A stretch of DNA of 64,000 bases from MFZZ01 sp964582715 (GCA_964582715.1 CAZOSM010000002.1:186001-250000), one strand, 5' to 3'. Positions 17,777 to 26,415 are shown, counted from the stretch's first letter. Numbers and translations are program-made. The notes: a model not told the origin generated them from the letters alone.

Positions 17777-17797
17777 AGTACGTACTAAAAAGTAGTA
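17777..17797. promoter_or_regulatory. Candidate HxlR operator in divergent promoter region
   Basis: Two overlapping inverted repeats lie between the divergent reductase and HxlR genes: the perfect palindrome AGTACGTACT (17777-17786) and TACTA-N5-TAGTA (17783-17797). A further ATAC/GTAT-rich near-palindrome follows. This type of short inverted repeat is what MarR/DUF24 repressors bind; the assignment is inference from position and symmetry. Confidence 0.5.
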
Positions 17798-17824
17798 TAC
17801 TTACTATTTAGAAACTATTGTATT

Positions 17825-18217
17825 ATGGCAAACCTAACTTGTACTGTGGTACCAATTGGTGTTACACTCCGTGTTATTGGAGGTAAGTGGAAACCCCTTA
17901 TTTTATGGCATGTGCATGAAGGAACCGTAAGGTTTGGGGAATTAATGCGTAAGATGCCTGGAATTACCCAAAAAATGCTTACTCAACAACTCCGCGAGCT
18001 GGAAAAGGATAAATTGGTAACCAGAAAAGTATATGCAGAAGTACCTCCACGAGTAGAGTATACACTCTCAGAATACGGACAGACTTTATGGCCATTACTT
18101 AATGCTATGGCAGAATGGGGGAGAACCCATGTAGATATTCAGGAAAGAGAACACAATGCTACAGCTATCTCAACTAAAATAGATCTATATAAAATGATAC
18201 AAACTACAACTAGATAA
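17825..18217 (+). CDS. HxlR (MarR/DUF24) family transcriptional regulator, YodB/CatR-like
   Basis: A 130-aa winged-helix regulator. Family signature: RVIGGKWKPLILWHVHEGTV and RFGELMRKMPGITQKMLTQQ, then RELEKDKLVTRKVYAEVPPR with VEYTLSEYGQTLWPLL. Cys6 is the only cysteine, which matches the redox-sensing Cys near the N-terminus of YodB and CatR of Bacillus. Those repressors control a quinone/azo reductase and the CatE dioxygenase. Here the divergent genes are an FMN reductase and a CatE-like protein, so a quinone/electrophile response is a good inference. Confidence 0.88.
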   Translation: MANLTCTVVPIGVTLRVIGGKWKPLILWHVHEGTVRFGELMRKMPGITQKMLTQQLRELEKDKLVTRKVYAEVPPRVEYTLSEYGQTLWPLLNAMAEWGRTHVDIQEREHNATAISTKIDLYKMIQTTTR

Positions 18218-18227
18218 GCTTGTACCA

Positions 18228-19427
18228 TTAGGTATCTTTATTTGGTTTCGGAAGTAGGTCAGAGACAGCATATTCATCCAGATAGTCTCCTAGGTTATAT
18301 TGAGTATCTGCAAATGAGCTCATTGGAGGTCGGGTAATACCCATAAAGATCTGCTGAGGAGGAATACCTAAATCATGGTAGAAAAAGTGATCCATAACAT
18401 GTAAAGAAACCTCTGTTGCTACATCATGACGAGCAACTTTCAGTCGCCAATCTTCTAACTTTCGATCGCGTTCTCCTTTTTTTAATGGAAAAAATTTACT
18501 TTTATCTATGCGCTCATCAAATTCTCTTGCTTCTAATTCTGCAATATCTTTATCTCTCAGATAGCGAGCCATGGGATCTATTAATTTGTTATGAGGAAAG
18601 TCTGGGCTGTGCAATGGATCTGCAGAATGCAGATTGTTTTCAACTATTTCTTGAACATACGATGGGAAACGGACACCTTGTTTGAGGAGTTGACGAGCCA
18701 CACCAATGGACCACGTATGATAAAAAGGTAAATTATTGGCAAAAGCTCCCACTTTTCTATTTGGATTAGCAAACCAATCTATCCGAGACTCTGCACACTG
18801 ACCAATCACTGTATAGTTGCGTGGTATACCATCTTGTAGAATTGCCTGAATACAAGTACCGCCGCCATCCCGTCCATCTATAATTTCTTTCTCATACCCT
18901 GTTTCTTTATCTACAGATTTTTTCTTCCGTACAATGGGAACAAATTCACCCAAACCAATCACCCAGCCCTCTTGCGCTTTAAACTGCTCATATGCTCTCA
19001 GATTAGCTTCTAACATCTTTTCATCAGACATCATAGTGCCAGCTTTTACATCTTTCTGACGATCTAGTAAATGTTTTGTATCTACTTTCTCAAATCCATG
19101 TGAGTAGATATGTTCTTCTGGAACTTCGTTAAGGCGTAATATTTCCTCAATTACGCTAATCGTGGTTGTTTTACCAGAACCAGGTAGCCCTACTACAAAA
19201 AGCTCTTCCTGTACTATATCTTTCTCACTCAGTTCACCTTTAGAAACCGCGTGAGATTTGGCAACTGCCCGTTTAAGTACTGGATGAAGAACTGAGAGGA
19301 GAGTGGGGTAGCGCTCATGAAAATGAACAGGAATAATATCGTTTGATAATTCCTTTAGGAGCTCTTTACCTCTTATTTCTGGTAAAGGTATTTCTTTTTG
19401 TGTAAATCCTTCTTGTTCATACTGCAT
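18228..19427 (-). CDS. P-loop NTPase/kinase-like protein of unknown function
   Basis: A 399-aa soluble protein. Walker A is VVGLPGSGKTTTISVIEEIL at residues about 77-96. The rest (FVPIVRKKKSVDKE, GRDGGGTCIQAIL, HVMDHFFYHDLGIPPQQIFM) matches no family I know. The architecture suggests a small-molecule or nucleotide kinase. Its start lies 11 bp inside the end of the upstream histidine-kinase gene, so the two are translationally coupled and may act together. Confidence 0.6.
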   Translation of the reverse strand: MQYEQEGFTQKEIPLPEIRGKELLKELSNDIIPVHFHERYPTLLSVLHPVLKRAVAKSHAVSKGELSEKDIVQEELFVVGLPGSGKTTTISVIEEILRLNEVPEEHIYSHGFEKVDTKHLLDRQKDVKAGTMMSDEKMLEANLRAYEQFKAQEGWVIGLGEFVPIVRKKKSVDKETGYEKEIIDGRDGGGTCIQAILQDGIPRNYTVIGQCAESRIDWFANPNRKVGAFANNLPFYHTWSIGVARQLLKQGVRFPSYVQEIVENNLHSADPLHSPDFPHNKLIDPMARYLRDKDIAELEAREFDERIDKSKFFPLKKGERDRKLEDWRLKVARHDVATEVSLHVMDHFFYHDLGIPPQQIFMGITRPPMSSFADTQYNLGDYLDEYAVSDLLPKPNKDT

Positions 19428-20622
19428 ATTTGGGTAACCTTATTTCAAAAGTTGTACCTTTCCTTCTTTTAGAAATAACCTGAATTGTACCTTCATGATT
19501 ATCTATAACCTGTTTGGATAGATACAATCCCAGGCCCATTCCTTCCTTACTTACATTCGGCGCTTTATAAAACTGTTTAAATATAAGCTGACTATCTTTC
19601 TTACTTATCCCAATTCCCTGATCTATAACACTCATCTTCACCTTGTCATCTTGTGTTTCTAGAATAATCTTTATCTTTGTATCTATTTCAGAAAATTTCG
19701 CTGCATTTACGAGCAAGTTGGTTATAACTTGTTTCAATTTTAACGGATCTGCTTTAACCCAATCTTTTCCTTCTGTACGATCTTCAAAAGTTACCGCACG
19801 GTTAGGATAAGAGAGAGAAAAATTCGACATGGTACTTCTTATAATCTCGCTCATCCGGCACTTTTTTTTATTATAAATAAGTGTTGCCTTTTCTATTTCT
19901 GTATTACGTGTATTTAATAACTCATCGATCAAGTTCGTCATACGGTTGATCTCAGAAATAAGCGAATGTAGTAAATTAGGTTGTATCTCTTTACCTTTCA
20001 GTACTTGCCTTTGAACAAGCGATGCATATCCCAGTACAGCGGTAAGTGGATTTTTTAGTTCATGTGAAGCAAGAGACATAAATAACTTCTGGTTCTGCAC
20101 CGTTTCAGATAGCCTTTGTTGAAGTTCAATATTCTTTATTTTATATGTAACAATAGAAGCGAATAACTGTAATGCCTGCATGACGCCTTCAGTAATCTCA
20201 ATATCTGGAGTGTGCTCAAAATCAATAGAGAGCACACCAACTGGATCCAGCTCAAAGGTCAGAGGAATCTTAACGGTGGTTTTAATTCCTATTCCTTTTA
20301 GTTCTGGGTGTTTCTTCCACAAGTATGAATTGTCGAGCACATAGGGAACAGCATTTCTAAAGGATTTATAGGTAAATCCTTTTTTTCCTGGCTTCAGCGA
20401 TTTTAATTCCTGTGAAGTGGTATATTCCTTTACCAAGACTTCATGATTAGCTCTATATATAGAGACATGTTTTACCCCCAAGAGGTTGAAGAGTTCTTTA
20501 CTTATTGCATCATATACTTCTTCCTTCGAATCTAAAGATAAAATATGCAGTCCAGACGTATATACCTTTTCCAGTACTTGTGATCTATTTTCAGATTCAA
20601 TTACGGTCTTTTGAAATGGCAT
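19417..20622 (-). CDS. Sensor histidine kinase with GAF domain, no partner regulator
   Basis: A 401-aa soluble kinase with no TM helices. A GAF-like domain covers residues about 15-165. HisKA has the phospho-acceptor His in SLASHELKNPLTAVLGYASL near 188. HATPase_c has N box KQVITNLLVNAAKFS near 300, G1 VIDQGIGIS near 345 and G2 GMGLGLYLSKQVID near 370. No response regulator lies nearby; the overlapping downstream gene is a P-loop protein. The GAF domain suggests a cytoplasmic ligand or redox signal. Confidence 0.88.
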   Translation of the reverse strand: MPFQKTVIESENRSQVLEKVYTSGLHILSLDSKEEVYDAISKELFNLLGVKHVSIYRANHEVLVKEYTTSQELKSLKPGKKGFTYKSFRNAVPYVLDNSYLWKKHPELKGIGIKTTVKIPLTFELDPVGVLSIDFEHTPDIEITEGVMQALQLFASIVTYKIKNIELQQRLSETVQNQKLFMSLASHELKNPLTAVLGYASLVQRQVLKGKEIQPNLLHSLISEINRMTNLIDELLNTRNTEIEKATLIYNKKKCRMSEIIRSTMSNFSLSYPNRAVTFEDRTEGKDWVKADPLKLKQVITNLLVNAAKFSEIDTKIKIILETQDDKVKMSVIDQGIGISKKDSQLIFKQFYKAPNVSKEGMGLGLYLSKQVIDNHEGTIQVISKRRKGTTFEIRLPKYAV

Positions 20623-20707
20623 AGTTTAATTAATGTTTGCTTAGTATAATCCACAAACATAATTATATCGTAAGAGATACTCAAATTTGTAAATGCTATA
20701 ATGACCT

Positions 20708-21880
20708 ATGATTTCACTTTCTCATGACCAGGAAAGAGCGCTAGAGATACTTCTTAAATGGTATAAGCAAGAGCCCAAACTAAAACCATTTATATCGCTT
20801 GGTGGTTATGCGGGTACAGGAAAAACAACACTTATTGCTATTTTACGAACTGAACTTGCCAAAACAAAGAAAGATCTCAAGGTAGGCTTCGCGAGTTATA
20901 CAGGTAAAGCAGCACGAGTACTAAAAGGAAAACTCATAGAACAGAATGCAATTCAACCTAAAGATACTATTGGTACTATCCATTCTCTTATTTATTCTCC
21001 CGTTGTAAACGAAAAAGAAGAGATTATTGGCTGGCAGCCTAAAGAAAAGCTGGATCGAGAACTTATTATTATAGATGAAGGCTCAATGGTGGATAGCCAG
21101 ATCTGGAATCATTTACTTTCCTACCACATTCCAATTATTGTTGTTGGTGATCATGGACAACTTCCCCCTATAAAGGGCAATTTTAACCTCATGCAGGCCC
21201 CTGACCTCAAATTAGAGGAGATACACCGGCAAGCACGCAATAACCCCATTATTGGCCTTTCTATACAGGCTAGAGAGCATGGTATGGTAAAAGCCGGACA
21301 TTATTCTCCAACCGTGAAGAAATATACACGAGAAGATTATGAGTTTCAGGAAGCAATGAATGATCTGTTGAGTAATTTTACAAGCGATACACTTATTTTA
21401 TGTGGTTACAACACAACCAGAGTTAAACTAAATGCTCATATCCGTAATAATTTAGGTTTTTACTCACCTCAGCCAAATGGGGGAGACAGGGTAATATGCC
21501 TTCGCAATAATCATAAAAAAAATGTGTTTAATGGTATGCTCGGCACAGTTATTACTATTTCAAAGTATGATGACAGTTGGTACAACGCAGAGATTCAGAT
21601 GGACGGAGAAGAGGAAAGTAATTATCATGGGCTTATTGCAGCAGATCAATTTGATAATAAAGAGGCTTTAAACTTTACAGACAAAAGAAATCGCATTATG
21701 GCAGGTGATCTATTTGACTTTGGTTACGCACTCACGGTACATAAAGCACAAGGTAGCCAAGCCAAACGAGTTATCTTATTTGAAGAACGCTTTCAAAAAA
21801 TGTCTGATGACCAGTGGAAAAGGTGGTTATATACTGCAATAACAAGAGCAGAAGAAGAACTTTATATCTTTGGATCATAG
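20708..21880 (+). CDS. RecD/Dda-like superfamily 1 DNA helicase
   Basis: A 390-aa ATP-dependent 5'-3' helicase of the RecD2/Dda group. It has Walker A SLGGYAGTGKTTLIAIL near residue 30, Walker B IIDEGSMVD near 120, GDHGQLPPI near 147, and motifs V-VI LTVHKAQGSQAKRVILFEE and YTAITRAEEELYIFG at the end (UvrD_C_2 type). Its size resembles phage Dda. It probably acts in DNA repair or recombination. TATAAT at 20697-20702 lies 5 nt before the ATG. Confidence 0.85.
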   Translation: MISLSHDQERALEILLKWYKQEPKLKPFISLGGYAGTGKTTLIAILRTELAKTKKDLKVGFASYTGKAARVLKGKLIEQNAIQPKDTIGTIHSLIYSPVVNEKEEIIGWQPKEKLDRELIIIDEGSMVDSQIWNHLLSYHIPIIVVGDHGQLPPIKGNFNLMQAPDLKLEEIHRQARNNPIIGLSIQAREHGMVKAGHYSPTVKKYTREDYEFQEAMNDLLSNFTSDTLILCGYNTTRVKLNAHIRNNLGFYSPQPNGGDRVICLRNNHKKNVFNGMLGTVITISKYDDSWYNAEIQMDGEEESNYHGLIAADQFDNKEALNFTDKRNRIMAGDLFDFGYALTVHKAQGSQAKRVILFEERFQKMSDDQWKRWLYTAITRAEEELYIFGS

Positions 21881-21903
21881 CATAATAATGTAACTTTATT
21901 TGC

Positions 21904-21989
21904 TATAATGCTATAGGTTTAAAGTCACAGAAAAGCACATGTGACCTGGAACAACGGTTATGTAAATGACGGTTAGAGAGGAGCTCATA
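21904..21989 (+). promoter_or_regulatory. Promoter and structured 5' leader with Shine-Dalgarno site
   Basis: An extended -10, TGC TATAAT, has its hexamer at 21904-21909, about 80 nt upstream of the ATG. The leader contains the inverted repeat GTCACA (21924-21929) / TGTGAC (21940-21945) and a strong Shine-Dalgarno AGAGGAG (21977-21983) six nt before ATG 21990. This arrangement is unlike the leaderless genes around it. Confidence 0.6.
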
Positions 21990-22337
21990 ATGGATGCAGA
22001 ATTGACTTTAGAGCAAAAGCTTCGCTTGGCTATGCTTCGATACAGGGAAGCACTCACGCTAAGCGCTGCTGCAATGGTAGTGAACGGCCACGTTGTGATG
22101 AAAAGAGGAGCCTATGAAGTTGCTTTAAAAAAACTTCGGGGGCAATATACCGAAGACCAGCTAAGACAAGCATTAATAGACGTCACCACTGCCTCGGGGA
22201 ATAAAACGGAAATTTCAGTTCCCGGCATGATTATCGAAGTCAGATTTACTGGAGAATTAACCCTTCCAGAATTATTACATTCTCTGGAAGAAGCTCCTTC
22301 GTCTCCTGTCGGTCCCTCACAGGTCGATGATCACTGA
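21990..22337 (+). CDS. Hypothetical soluble protein with SD-led start
   Basis: 115 aa from ATG 21990; an in-frame ATG at 21966 lies upstream of the Shine-Dalgarno sequence and is less likely. Helical, with no TM or signal peptide (MDAELTLEQKLRLAMLRYRE...). No family is recognised. Base composition is richer in G+C than the flanking genes. A GC-rich hairpin (22372-22400) follows the stop. It belongs to the SD-plus-hairpin gene class described in the findings. Confidence 0.6.
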   Translation: MDAELTLEQKLRLAMLRYREALTLSAAAMVVNGHVVMKRGAYEVALKKLRGQYTEDQLRQALIDVTTASGNKTEISVPGMIIEVRFTGELTLPELLHSLEEAPSSPVGPSQVDDH

Positions 22338-22506
22338 GGGGACTCAAACGGCCTCTAACAACCTCATTCGTGTGGTGGCGCAAGATTTGCGCCCCCCCAC
22401 CCCACTCACTTTATNNNNNNNNNNCGTGGGGGGACTCAATCGCCCTAAAACAACTTCTTGGGGGGGGTGGCCCATTTTTGCCCCAACAACACACCACTCA
22501 CTTTAT
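22336..22506. repeat. Tandem about 80-bp repeat with GC-rich hairpin, interrupted by assembly gap
   Basis: Unit 1 (22336-22414) and unit 2 (about 22425-22506) share GGGGACTCAA, then C-rich/ACAAC text, and both end in CACTCACTTTAT. Unit 1 contains the stem GGCGCAA (22377-22383) / TTGCGCC (22387-22393). Unit 2 has a run of eight Gs. The 10-N gap sits exactly between the units, so the true number of copies is unknown. Unit 1 probably ends the upstream mRNA. Confidence 0.6.
22415..22424. other. Assembly gap (10 N)
   Basis: Ten undetermined bases of default scaffold length. Sequence on either side is partly repeated, so real length, and even adjacency, is uncertain. Any reading frame across it is not real. 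Confidence 0.98.
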
Positions 22507-22562
22507 TTTTATAGTAAAGACATATTCTTAAAACGTATTAAAATTATTTGGATGTAATGTAC

Positions 22563-22596
22563 TTCCTCGTATACCAGGGCAGTGGTATACGAGGAA
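22563..22596 (-). terminator. Strong hairpin after the 493-aa secreted-protein gene
   Basis: Perfect 14-bp inverted repeat TTCCTCGTATACCA (22563-22576) / TGGTATACGAGGAA (22583-22596) with loop GGGCAG, beginning 6 bp after the stop of the minus-strand gene. There is no clear U-tract, so it may stabilise the mRNA end rather than terminate. Confidence 0.6.
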
Positions 22597-22602
22597 TGGA
22601 AA

Positions 22603-24084
22603 CTACTTGTACTGGTACTGATCAACATTATCCTTATCTGATCTAAGGAGGCCTGAGTTGGCTCTCCCAACTGGTTGTATTAGCCATACAAACCCTGCTA
22701 TGGTTTCATGGCAAACCATCTGAACTGCCCAGACACGGCCAATTTCATCGGGTCCTGATACGAGACGGGCTAATGCGCCATCAGTTCGAGGTTTTGGCAC
22801 GGAGTAACTTGCCTCATATTTTACATACTTTGCCCGCTCCATTGCATCAGAGGCAAAAAGGGCCAGTGTAGCAAGTTGGGGTGAGGGGAATGTTTTGTAC
22901 CGTAAATAGTACTCAACGTTTGCTAGAGTTTCATTGATAGCGTTAGTGACGTACAACGGAACAAAAACATCGGGACATGATGTTGGATTCCTCTCGGGGA
23001 ACCAATAGGGGACTTCTTCCTCCTCAGGATCCGGTTCCTGATCCGGAAGTTGGCTATCCAATTCGGACTGGATGCGATTCATAAGCTGCTCTACTTCTTC
23101 CGGCGTCAACGGGCGTTCAAGAACCTGTTGCTGCACGTATGCAGTTAGGAGAAGCATTGTTGCATCTAGTCTTCCGAGTGGAAGCGCAACCTGGCCCTCA
23201 TAGAACGGCACATCAGAAAATAAACAACCCGCGTTTTCATAGCCTACTAAGTAAAGCCGACGCTTGCGTGGTATTAGTAAACGATCAGCTTCAAGAACGG
23301 CATCTAAACTACATTTAGGATACATTGTCTCAATGTCGAGTGCGTAATACACCAATGCTGCTGTACCCTCCTCATCAAATAGTACAGGTGGGGTTAAGTC
23401 TCCCTGTGTGGTAGCTTCATATATCTGGGGAGCTGCCGTGCCAATAGCAAAAATATAAGCAGACCTCCGCCATACACCTTCCGGTACGTAAATCGCAACA
23501 TCACAAACTAACTTACCAATTACTTGGCTACCTCGCCGGAGCAAACCCACAATGGGAGCTCCATTCCAGGTACCTTCTGCCACCGTGAATACTACTGACA
23601 GCGTTTGACATACTTGGTTATTACCTGCCATAACAACTGGTGTGAGATAGTCGCCACGCCCTTCTGGGAAATACAAATTCAAAGGTTCAACCAAATCTGC
23701 ATCTTCCAGGTAAAGCGTTTGATAGGCGTATTCACCGAGCCAACATATAGGCGATGACCCAGTAACTGAATCAATTACCCGCTCAGGGAATCGAGCACGA
23801 TTGTGCTCCGCATTCCATATGTCATCGGTTCTGATCCCGAGCATATCTCCGATTTGCTCAAAAGTTGTCCCATTGGCAAAGGGCTGACTAAGCTCAAAAC
23901 CAATTGAACACTCAGTGAGAGGTTGATATTGGCCCGGTTGCGCTCGACTAATAGAAAGTTGAGGTACATATAACTTATGTGTGGTAATCTGTACCTCATC
24001 CTGTGCATTTGCCACTGAATATGTAGCAACTGCAACGAATAATGCTATCACTGTGCAGAGAAACTTCCATCTTCGAAGGTTCAT
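22603..24084 (-). CDS. Secreted protein of unknown function with LysM-like segment
   Basis: A 493-aa protein with a clear signal peptide (KFLCTVIALFVAVATYSVAN, then AQ). Residues about 70-90 (TTFEQIGDMLGIRTDDIWNA) resemble a LysM fold, which binds peptidoglycan or chitin. The remainder, with several Cys and an acidic Pro-rich linker (LPDQEPDPEEEEVPYW near 345), is not recognised. Shine-Dalgarno AAGGAG lies 5 nt before the ATG. G+C content and codon choice are visibly higher than the neighbours, suggesting transfer. An extracellular adhesin or enzyme is possible; no function is assigned. Confidence 0.65.
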   Translation of the reverse strand: MNLRRWKFLCTVIALFVAVATYSVANAQDEVQITTHKLYVPQLSISRAQPGQYQPLTECSIGFELSQPFANGTTFEQIGDMLGIRTDDIWNAEHNRARFPERVIDSVTGSSPICWLGEYAYQTLYLEDADLVEPLNLYFPEGRGDYLTPVVMAGNNQVCQTLSVVFTVAEGTWNGAPIVGLLRRGSQVIGKLVCDVAIYVPEGVWRRSAYIFAIGTAAPQIYEATTQGDLTPPVLFDEEGTAALVYYALDIETMYPKCSLDAVLEADRLLIPRKRRLYLVGYENAGCLFSDVPFYEGQVALPLGRLDATMLLLTAYVQQQVLERPLTPEEVEQLMNRIQSELDSQLPDQEPDPEEEEVPYWFPERNPTSCPDVFVPLYVTNAINETLANVEYYLRYKTFPSPQLATLALFASDAMERAKYVKYEASYSVPKPRTDGALARLVSGPDEIGRVWAVQMVCHETIAGFVWLIQPVGRANSGLLRSDKDNVDQYQYK

Positions 24085-24650
24085 GATATCTCCTTATTAA
24101 CCATATAGTAGGTGACAACACATCTCCTGCCCGAGACGTGAACTAAACACCAGTAGCAATTACTGGCATTCTTCCTAACTGAAAGAGCCAGGAATACAGA
24201 GTAACTTTATAAGTTAGTCTATATCCTTGGCCCTTGCATAGTAAAAGGAAATTATTACATCCAAATTATTAAAGTTCAGATATACGAAGATATTCAAAAA
24301 TGAAAAATGTCCATTTATGACGCAATATTATACTAATTAATGAGTAATATTACTATAGGTTTTTATATGATGAAGCTATTTATTTTAAAAAGAAGGGTGG
24401 AGTAATAACATAAATCTGCCTAAATGTGCTCTGTAGATAACTTGCGTACAACATTAGGTATGTATGCAGTGTTCCATAAGATCGGCCCACATTTAAAACT
24501 TTGTGCTTATAACCATCTTACTATTGAGTAGGTAGTTTGTTCGTAGATTTCTGAAGAAATAACGTAGCGAAACTGATTTAAGCAGGTTTATATTATTAAA
24601 CTGTGTATAAGTATATCATACTTACTCACAAAAAGATAACGAAAATCCAT
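24085..24650. other. Non-coding region upstream of the secreted-protein gene
   Basis: About 570 bp with no convincing ORF. The right-to-left reading includes the leader of the secreted-protein gene, with hairpin CCAGTA (24150-24155) / TACTGG (24161-24166) and the Shine-Dalgarno sequence next to 24084. The part from about 24250 onward is very AT-rich with no recognisable element. Confidence 0.5.
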
Positions 24651-24707
24651 TAAAAAAGAGATACATGAATATTTCATTTTTTCAAATTAGCTATTTTCTG
24701 TATCTCT
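24651..24707 (-). terminator. Rho-independent terminator of the RRM gene
   Basis: On the minus strand, just after the RRM stop, a 9-bp stem AGAGATACA / TGTATCTCT (24699-24707 with 24657-24665) is followed by TTTTTT. The loop is long and AT-rich (33 nt), which is unusual, but the U-tract supports termination. Confidence 0.55.
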
Positions 24708-24718
24708 CATTTTAAAGA

Positions 24719-25036
24719 TTAGTGGTCTCGTCGAAAATTTCTTCCGCCATCTCTTCTAAATCCGCCACCGCCACGACCTCCTCGGTCTTCACGTGGTTTA
24801 GCAACATTTACAACGATTGTGCGACCTTCGACTTCGCGTCCATCCATTTCAAGAGCTGCTTTAGCAGATTCTTCTGTGGTGAATGTTACGAAACCAAAAC
24901 CCTTAGATCTACCAGTATCGCGATCAGAGATCACAACTGCATCAGAAATCTCTCCATATTGTGAGAACATTTCAGCTAAGCCTTCACTGGTTATTGACCA
25001 AGGTAAACTTCCTATAAATAATTTGTTTTTATCCAT
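24719..25036 (-). CDS. Glycine-rich RRM RNA-binding protein
   Basis: A 105-aa protein. One RRM domain has RNP2 KLFIGSLPW near residue 4 and RNP1 SKGFGFVTF near 46, followed by an Arg/Gly-rich tail (EDRGGRGGGGFRRDGGRNFR). Such proteins act as RNA chaperones, in cyanobacteria often cold-induced. The start is fixed by the strong Shine-Dalgarno AAAGGAGGTG ending 6 nt before ATG 25036; the GTG three codons upstream overlaps it and is rejected. Confidence 0.92.
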   Translation of the reverse strand: MDKNKLFIGSLPWSITSEGLAEMFSQYGEISDAVVISDRDTGRSKGFGFVTFTTEESAKAALEMDGREVEGRTIVVNVAKPREDRGGRGGGGFRRDGGRNFRRDH

Positions 25037-25225
25037 TATTAACACCTCCTTTCGTAGTGATTTAATTTGAATTTATACAAATAATGTAGTCCTTTAAAAA
25101 ATGAATCGAGTGAGCCTTTTTTGAAGTATGAATTATTGTATGTATCTCTACAGTATACAGTATAAAATGATAAAAAGATACTCAACCTATAATAATACTC
25201 ATTTTATACTGCTATAATACCTCCT

Positions 25226-25888
25226 ATGAGCTCAGTTAACCTACAAGAACATCTTTTTTTTCGCCTCAAAATAGATGGACTTGAAGATTTTGGGACAGAC
25301 AGATTAGAGGCTCTTAAATATGAAAGAGAAGAGGCAAACCTTTCATATGCCCTCGAAGAAGCAAAGCAGGCAGCACACATTCTGCAACAGAATCCATATA
25401 TCACGCAAGTAGGGTTAACGGGATCGGTTGCCAAAGGAGTAGTATATCCTGGAGATATTGATTTTATGTTGTTTGTCCCACAAGATCATGTGGAATTGCA
25501 TATTGATAGACAGCTAAAGCTTTATGAAACATATAACGAACAAATTGAAAATGGATTAGATTATATTTTAGAAAGTATTGATAAAGCCCGGCAGAACACT
25601 ACATTACAAGGGTTATCTGCCCGGCCTATGGATATCGCCATTTTACCTGATAGCTTAATAAGCCCTTCCGCGACACCGCAACAAGCTATTAGGAACCTCA
25701 ATACCGTGCTCAACTATTATGATGGGTTTATCCTTCGCTCAGCTTTATACCATATGAAGATATTTATCCCCGAACAGAATGATTTTATAGATACCAATGT
25801 TATTCATCCAGACGTTTTTGCTTATATGGATAAACTGGCAAAACTGCACAATGACTTTTTTGAAGATGTCAGTCCATATTATGAATAG
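25226..25888 (+). CDS. Nucleotidyltransferase-domain protein
   Basis: A 220-aa protein. The motif LTGSVAKGVVYPGDIDFMLF near residues 71-90 fits the GS...DxD signature of pol-beta-type nucleotidyltransferases, with a possible third acid in MDIAIL near 134. The substrate is unknown; it may be a stand-alone toxin-like (MNT) or modifying enzyme. TATAAT at 25213-25218 lies 7 nt before the ATG. Confidence 0.7.
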   Translation: MSSVNLQEHLFFRLKIDGLEDFGTDRLEALKYEREEANLSYALEEAKQAAHILQQNPYITQVGLTGSVAKGVVYPGDIDFMLFVPQDHVELHIDRQLKLYETYNEQIENGLDYILESIDKARQNTTLQGLSARPMDIAILPDSLISPSATPQQAIRNLNTVLNYYDGFILRSALYHMKIFIPEQNDFIDTNVIHPDVFAYMDKLAKLHNDFFEDVSPYYE

Positions 25889-25900
25889 ATATAATAAAGT

Positions 25901-26146
25901 ATGTATTATTTTTACATGGTTCGCTGTTCCGATAATTCATTGTATTGTGGTGTAACAACAGATATAAACCGCAGAGTGGGGGAGCATAATGCAAAAAACT
26001 ACAAGTCGGCAAAATATACCAGAGCTCGAGGTCCTGTAGTGCTTGTATATGTTGAAGAATATCCATCTAAGCAGGAAGCAATGAAGCGGGAATATGAAGT
26101 AAAACAATGGAAAAAAGAGCAAAAAGAAGCGCTTATATCCAAATGA
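25901..26146 (+). CDS. GIY-YIG nuclease family protein (YhbQ/UPF0213-like)
   Basis: An 81-aa single-domain protein. It has the FYMVRCSDNSLYCGVTTDIN strand pair (GIY-YIG equivalent), Arg in RRVGEHN, and KSAKYTRARGPVVLVYVEEY, with Glu in SKQEAMKREYEVKQWKK. Small members act in DNA repair or metabolism; the exact role is unknown. It lies 12 bp after the nucleotidyltransferase gene and is probably co-transcribed. Confidence 0.88.
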   Translation: MYYFYMVRCSDNSLYCGVTTDINRRVGEHNAKNYKSAKYTRARGPVVLVYVEEYPSKQEAMKREYEVKQWKKEQKEALISK

Positions 26147-26169
26147 GATGAGCGTGCTATACTAACAGT

Positions 26170-26388
26170 ATGGACATAGAACAACTCGTAGTAAGTATTA
26201 TTTTTTTACTTTGGGGAGGGATCGCTGTATTAATGCCTGAAAAAATCCTTCAGTTTCGTACATGGACTACCAAAAAAATATATGGAGCAGATTTTAAACC
26301 TTCAAAAAGGACCGTACAGATTGAACGGTTTTTAGGTATTGTTTTTATCATGTTTGGCATATTTTTACTTATTAAAATTGCCGTATAA
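26170..26388 (+). CDS. Small membrane protein
   Basis: A 72-aa protein with two hydrophobic segments (residues about 5-22 and 50-70) and a basic middle. No family is recognised. TATACT at 26158-26163 ends 6 nt before the ATG. Confidence 0.55.
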   Translation: MDIEQLVVSIIFLLWGGIAVLMPEKILQFRTWTTKKIYGADFKPSKRTVQIERFLGIVFIMFGIFLLIKIAV

Positions 26389-26415
26389 CTTTATTTCTTA
26401 TAAACTACAGGTCTG

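Noticed and set aside
22327..22557. Open frame running through the N gap
   Set aside because: It contains the ten Ns and lies in a non-coding repeat; translation across an undetermined gap has no meaning.
24250..24650. Search for a small RNA or gene in the AT-rich gap
   Set aside because: No conserved structure, promoter-terminator pair or ORF could be seen.
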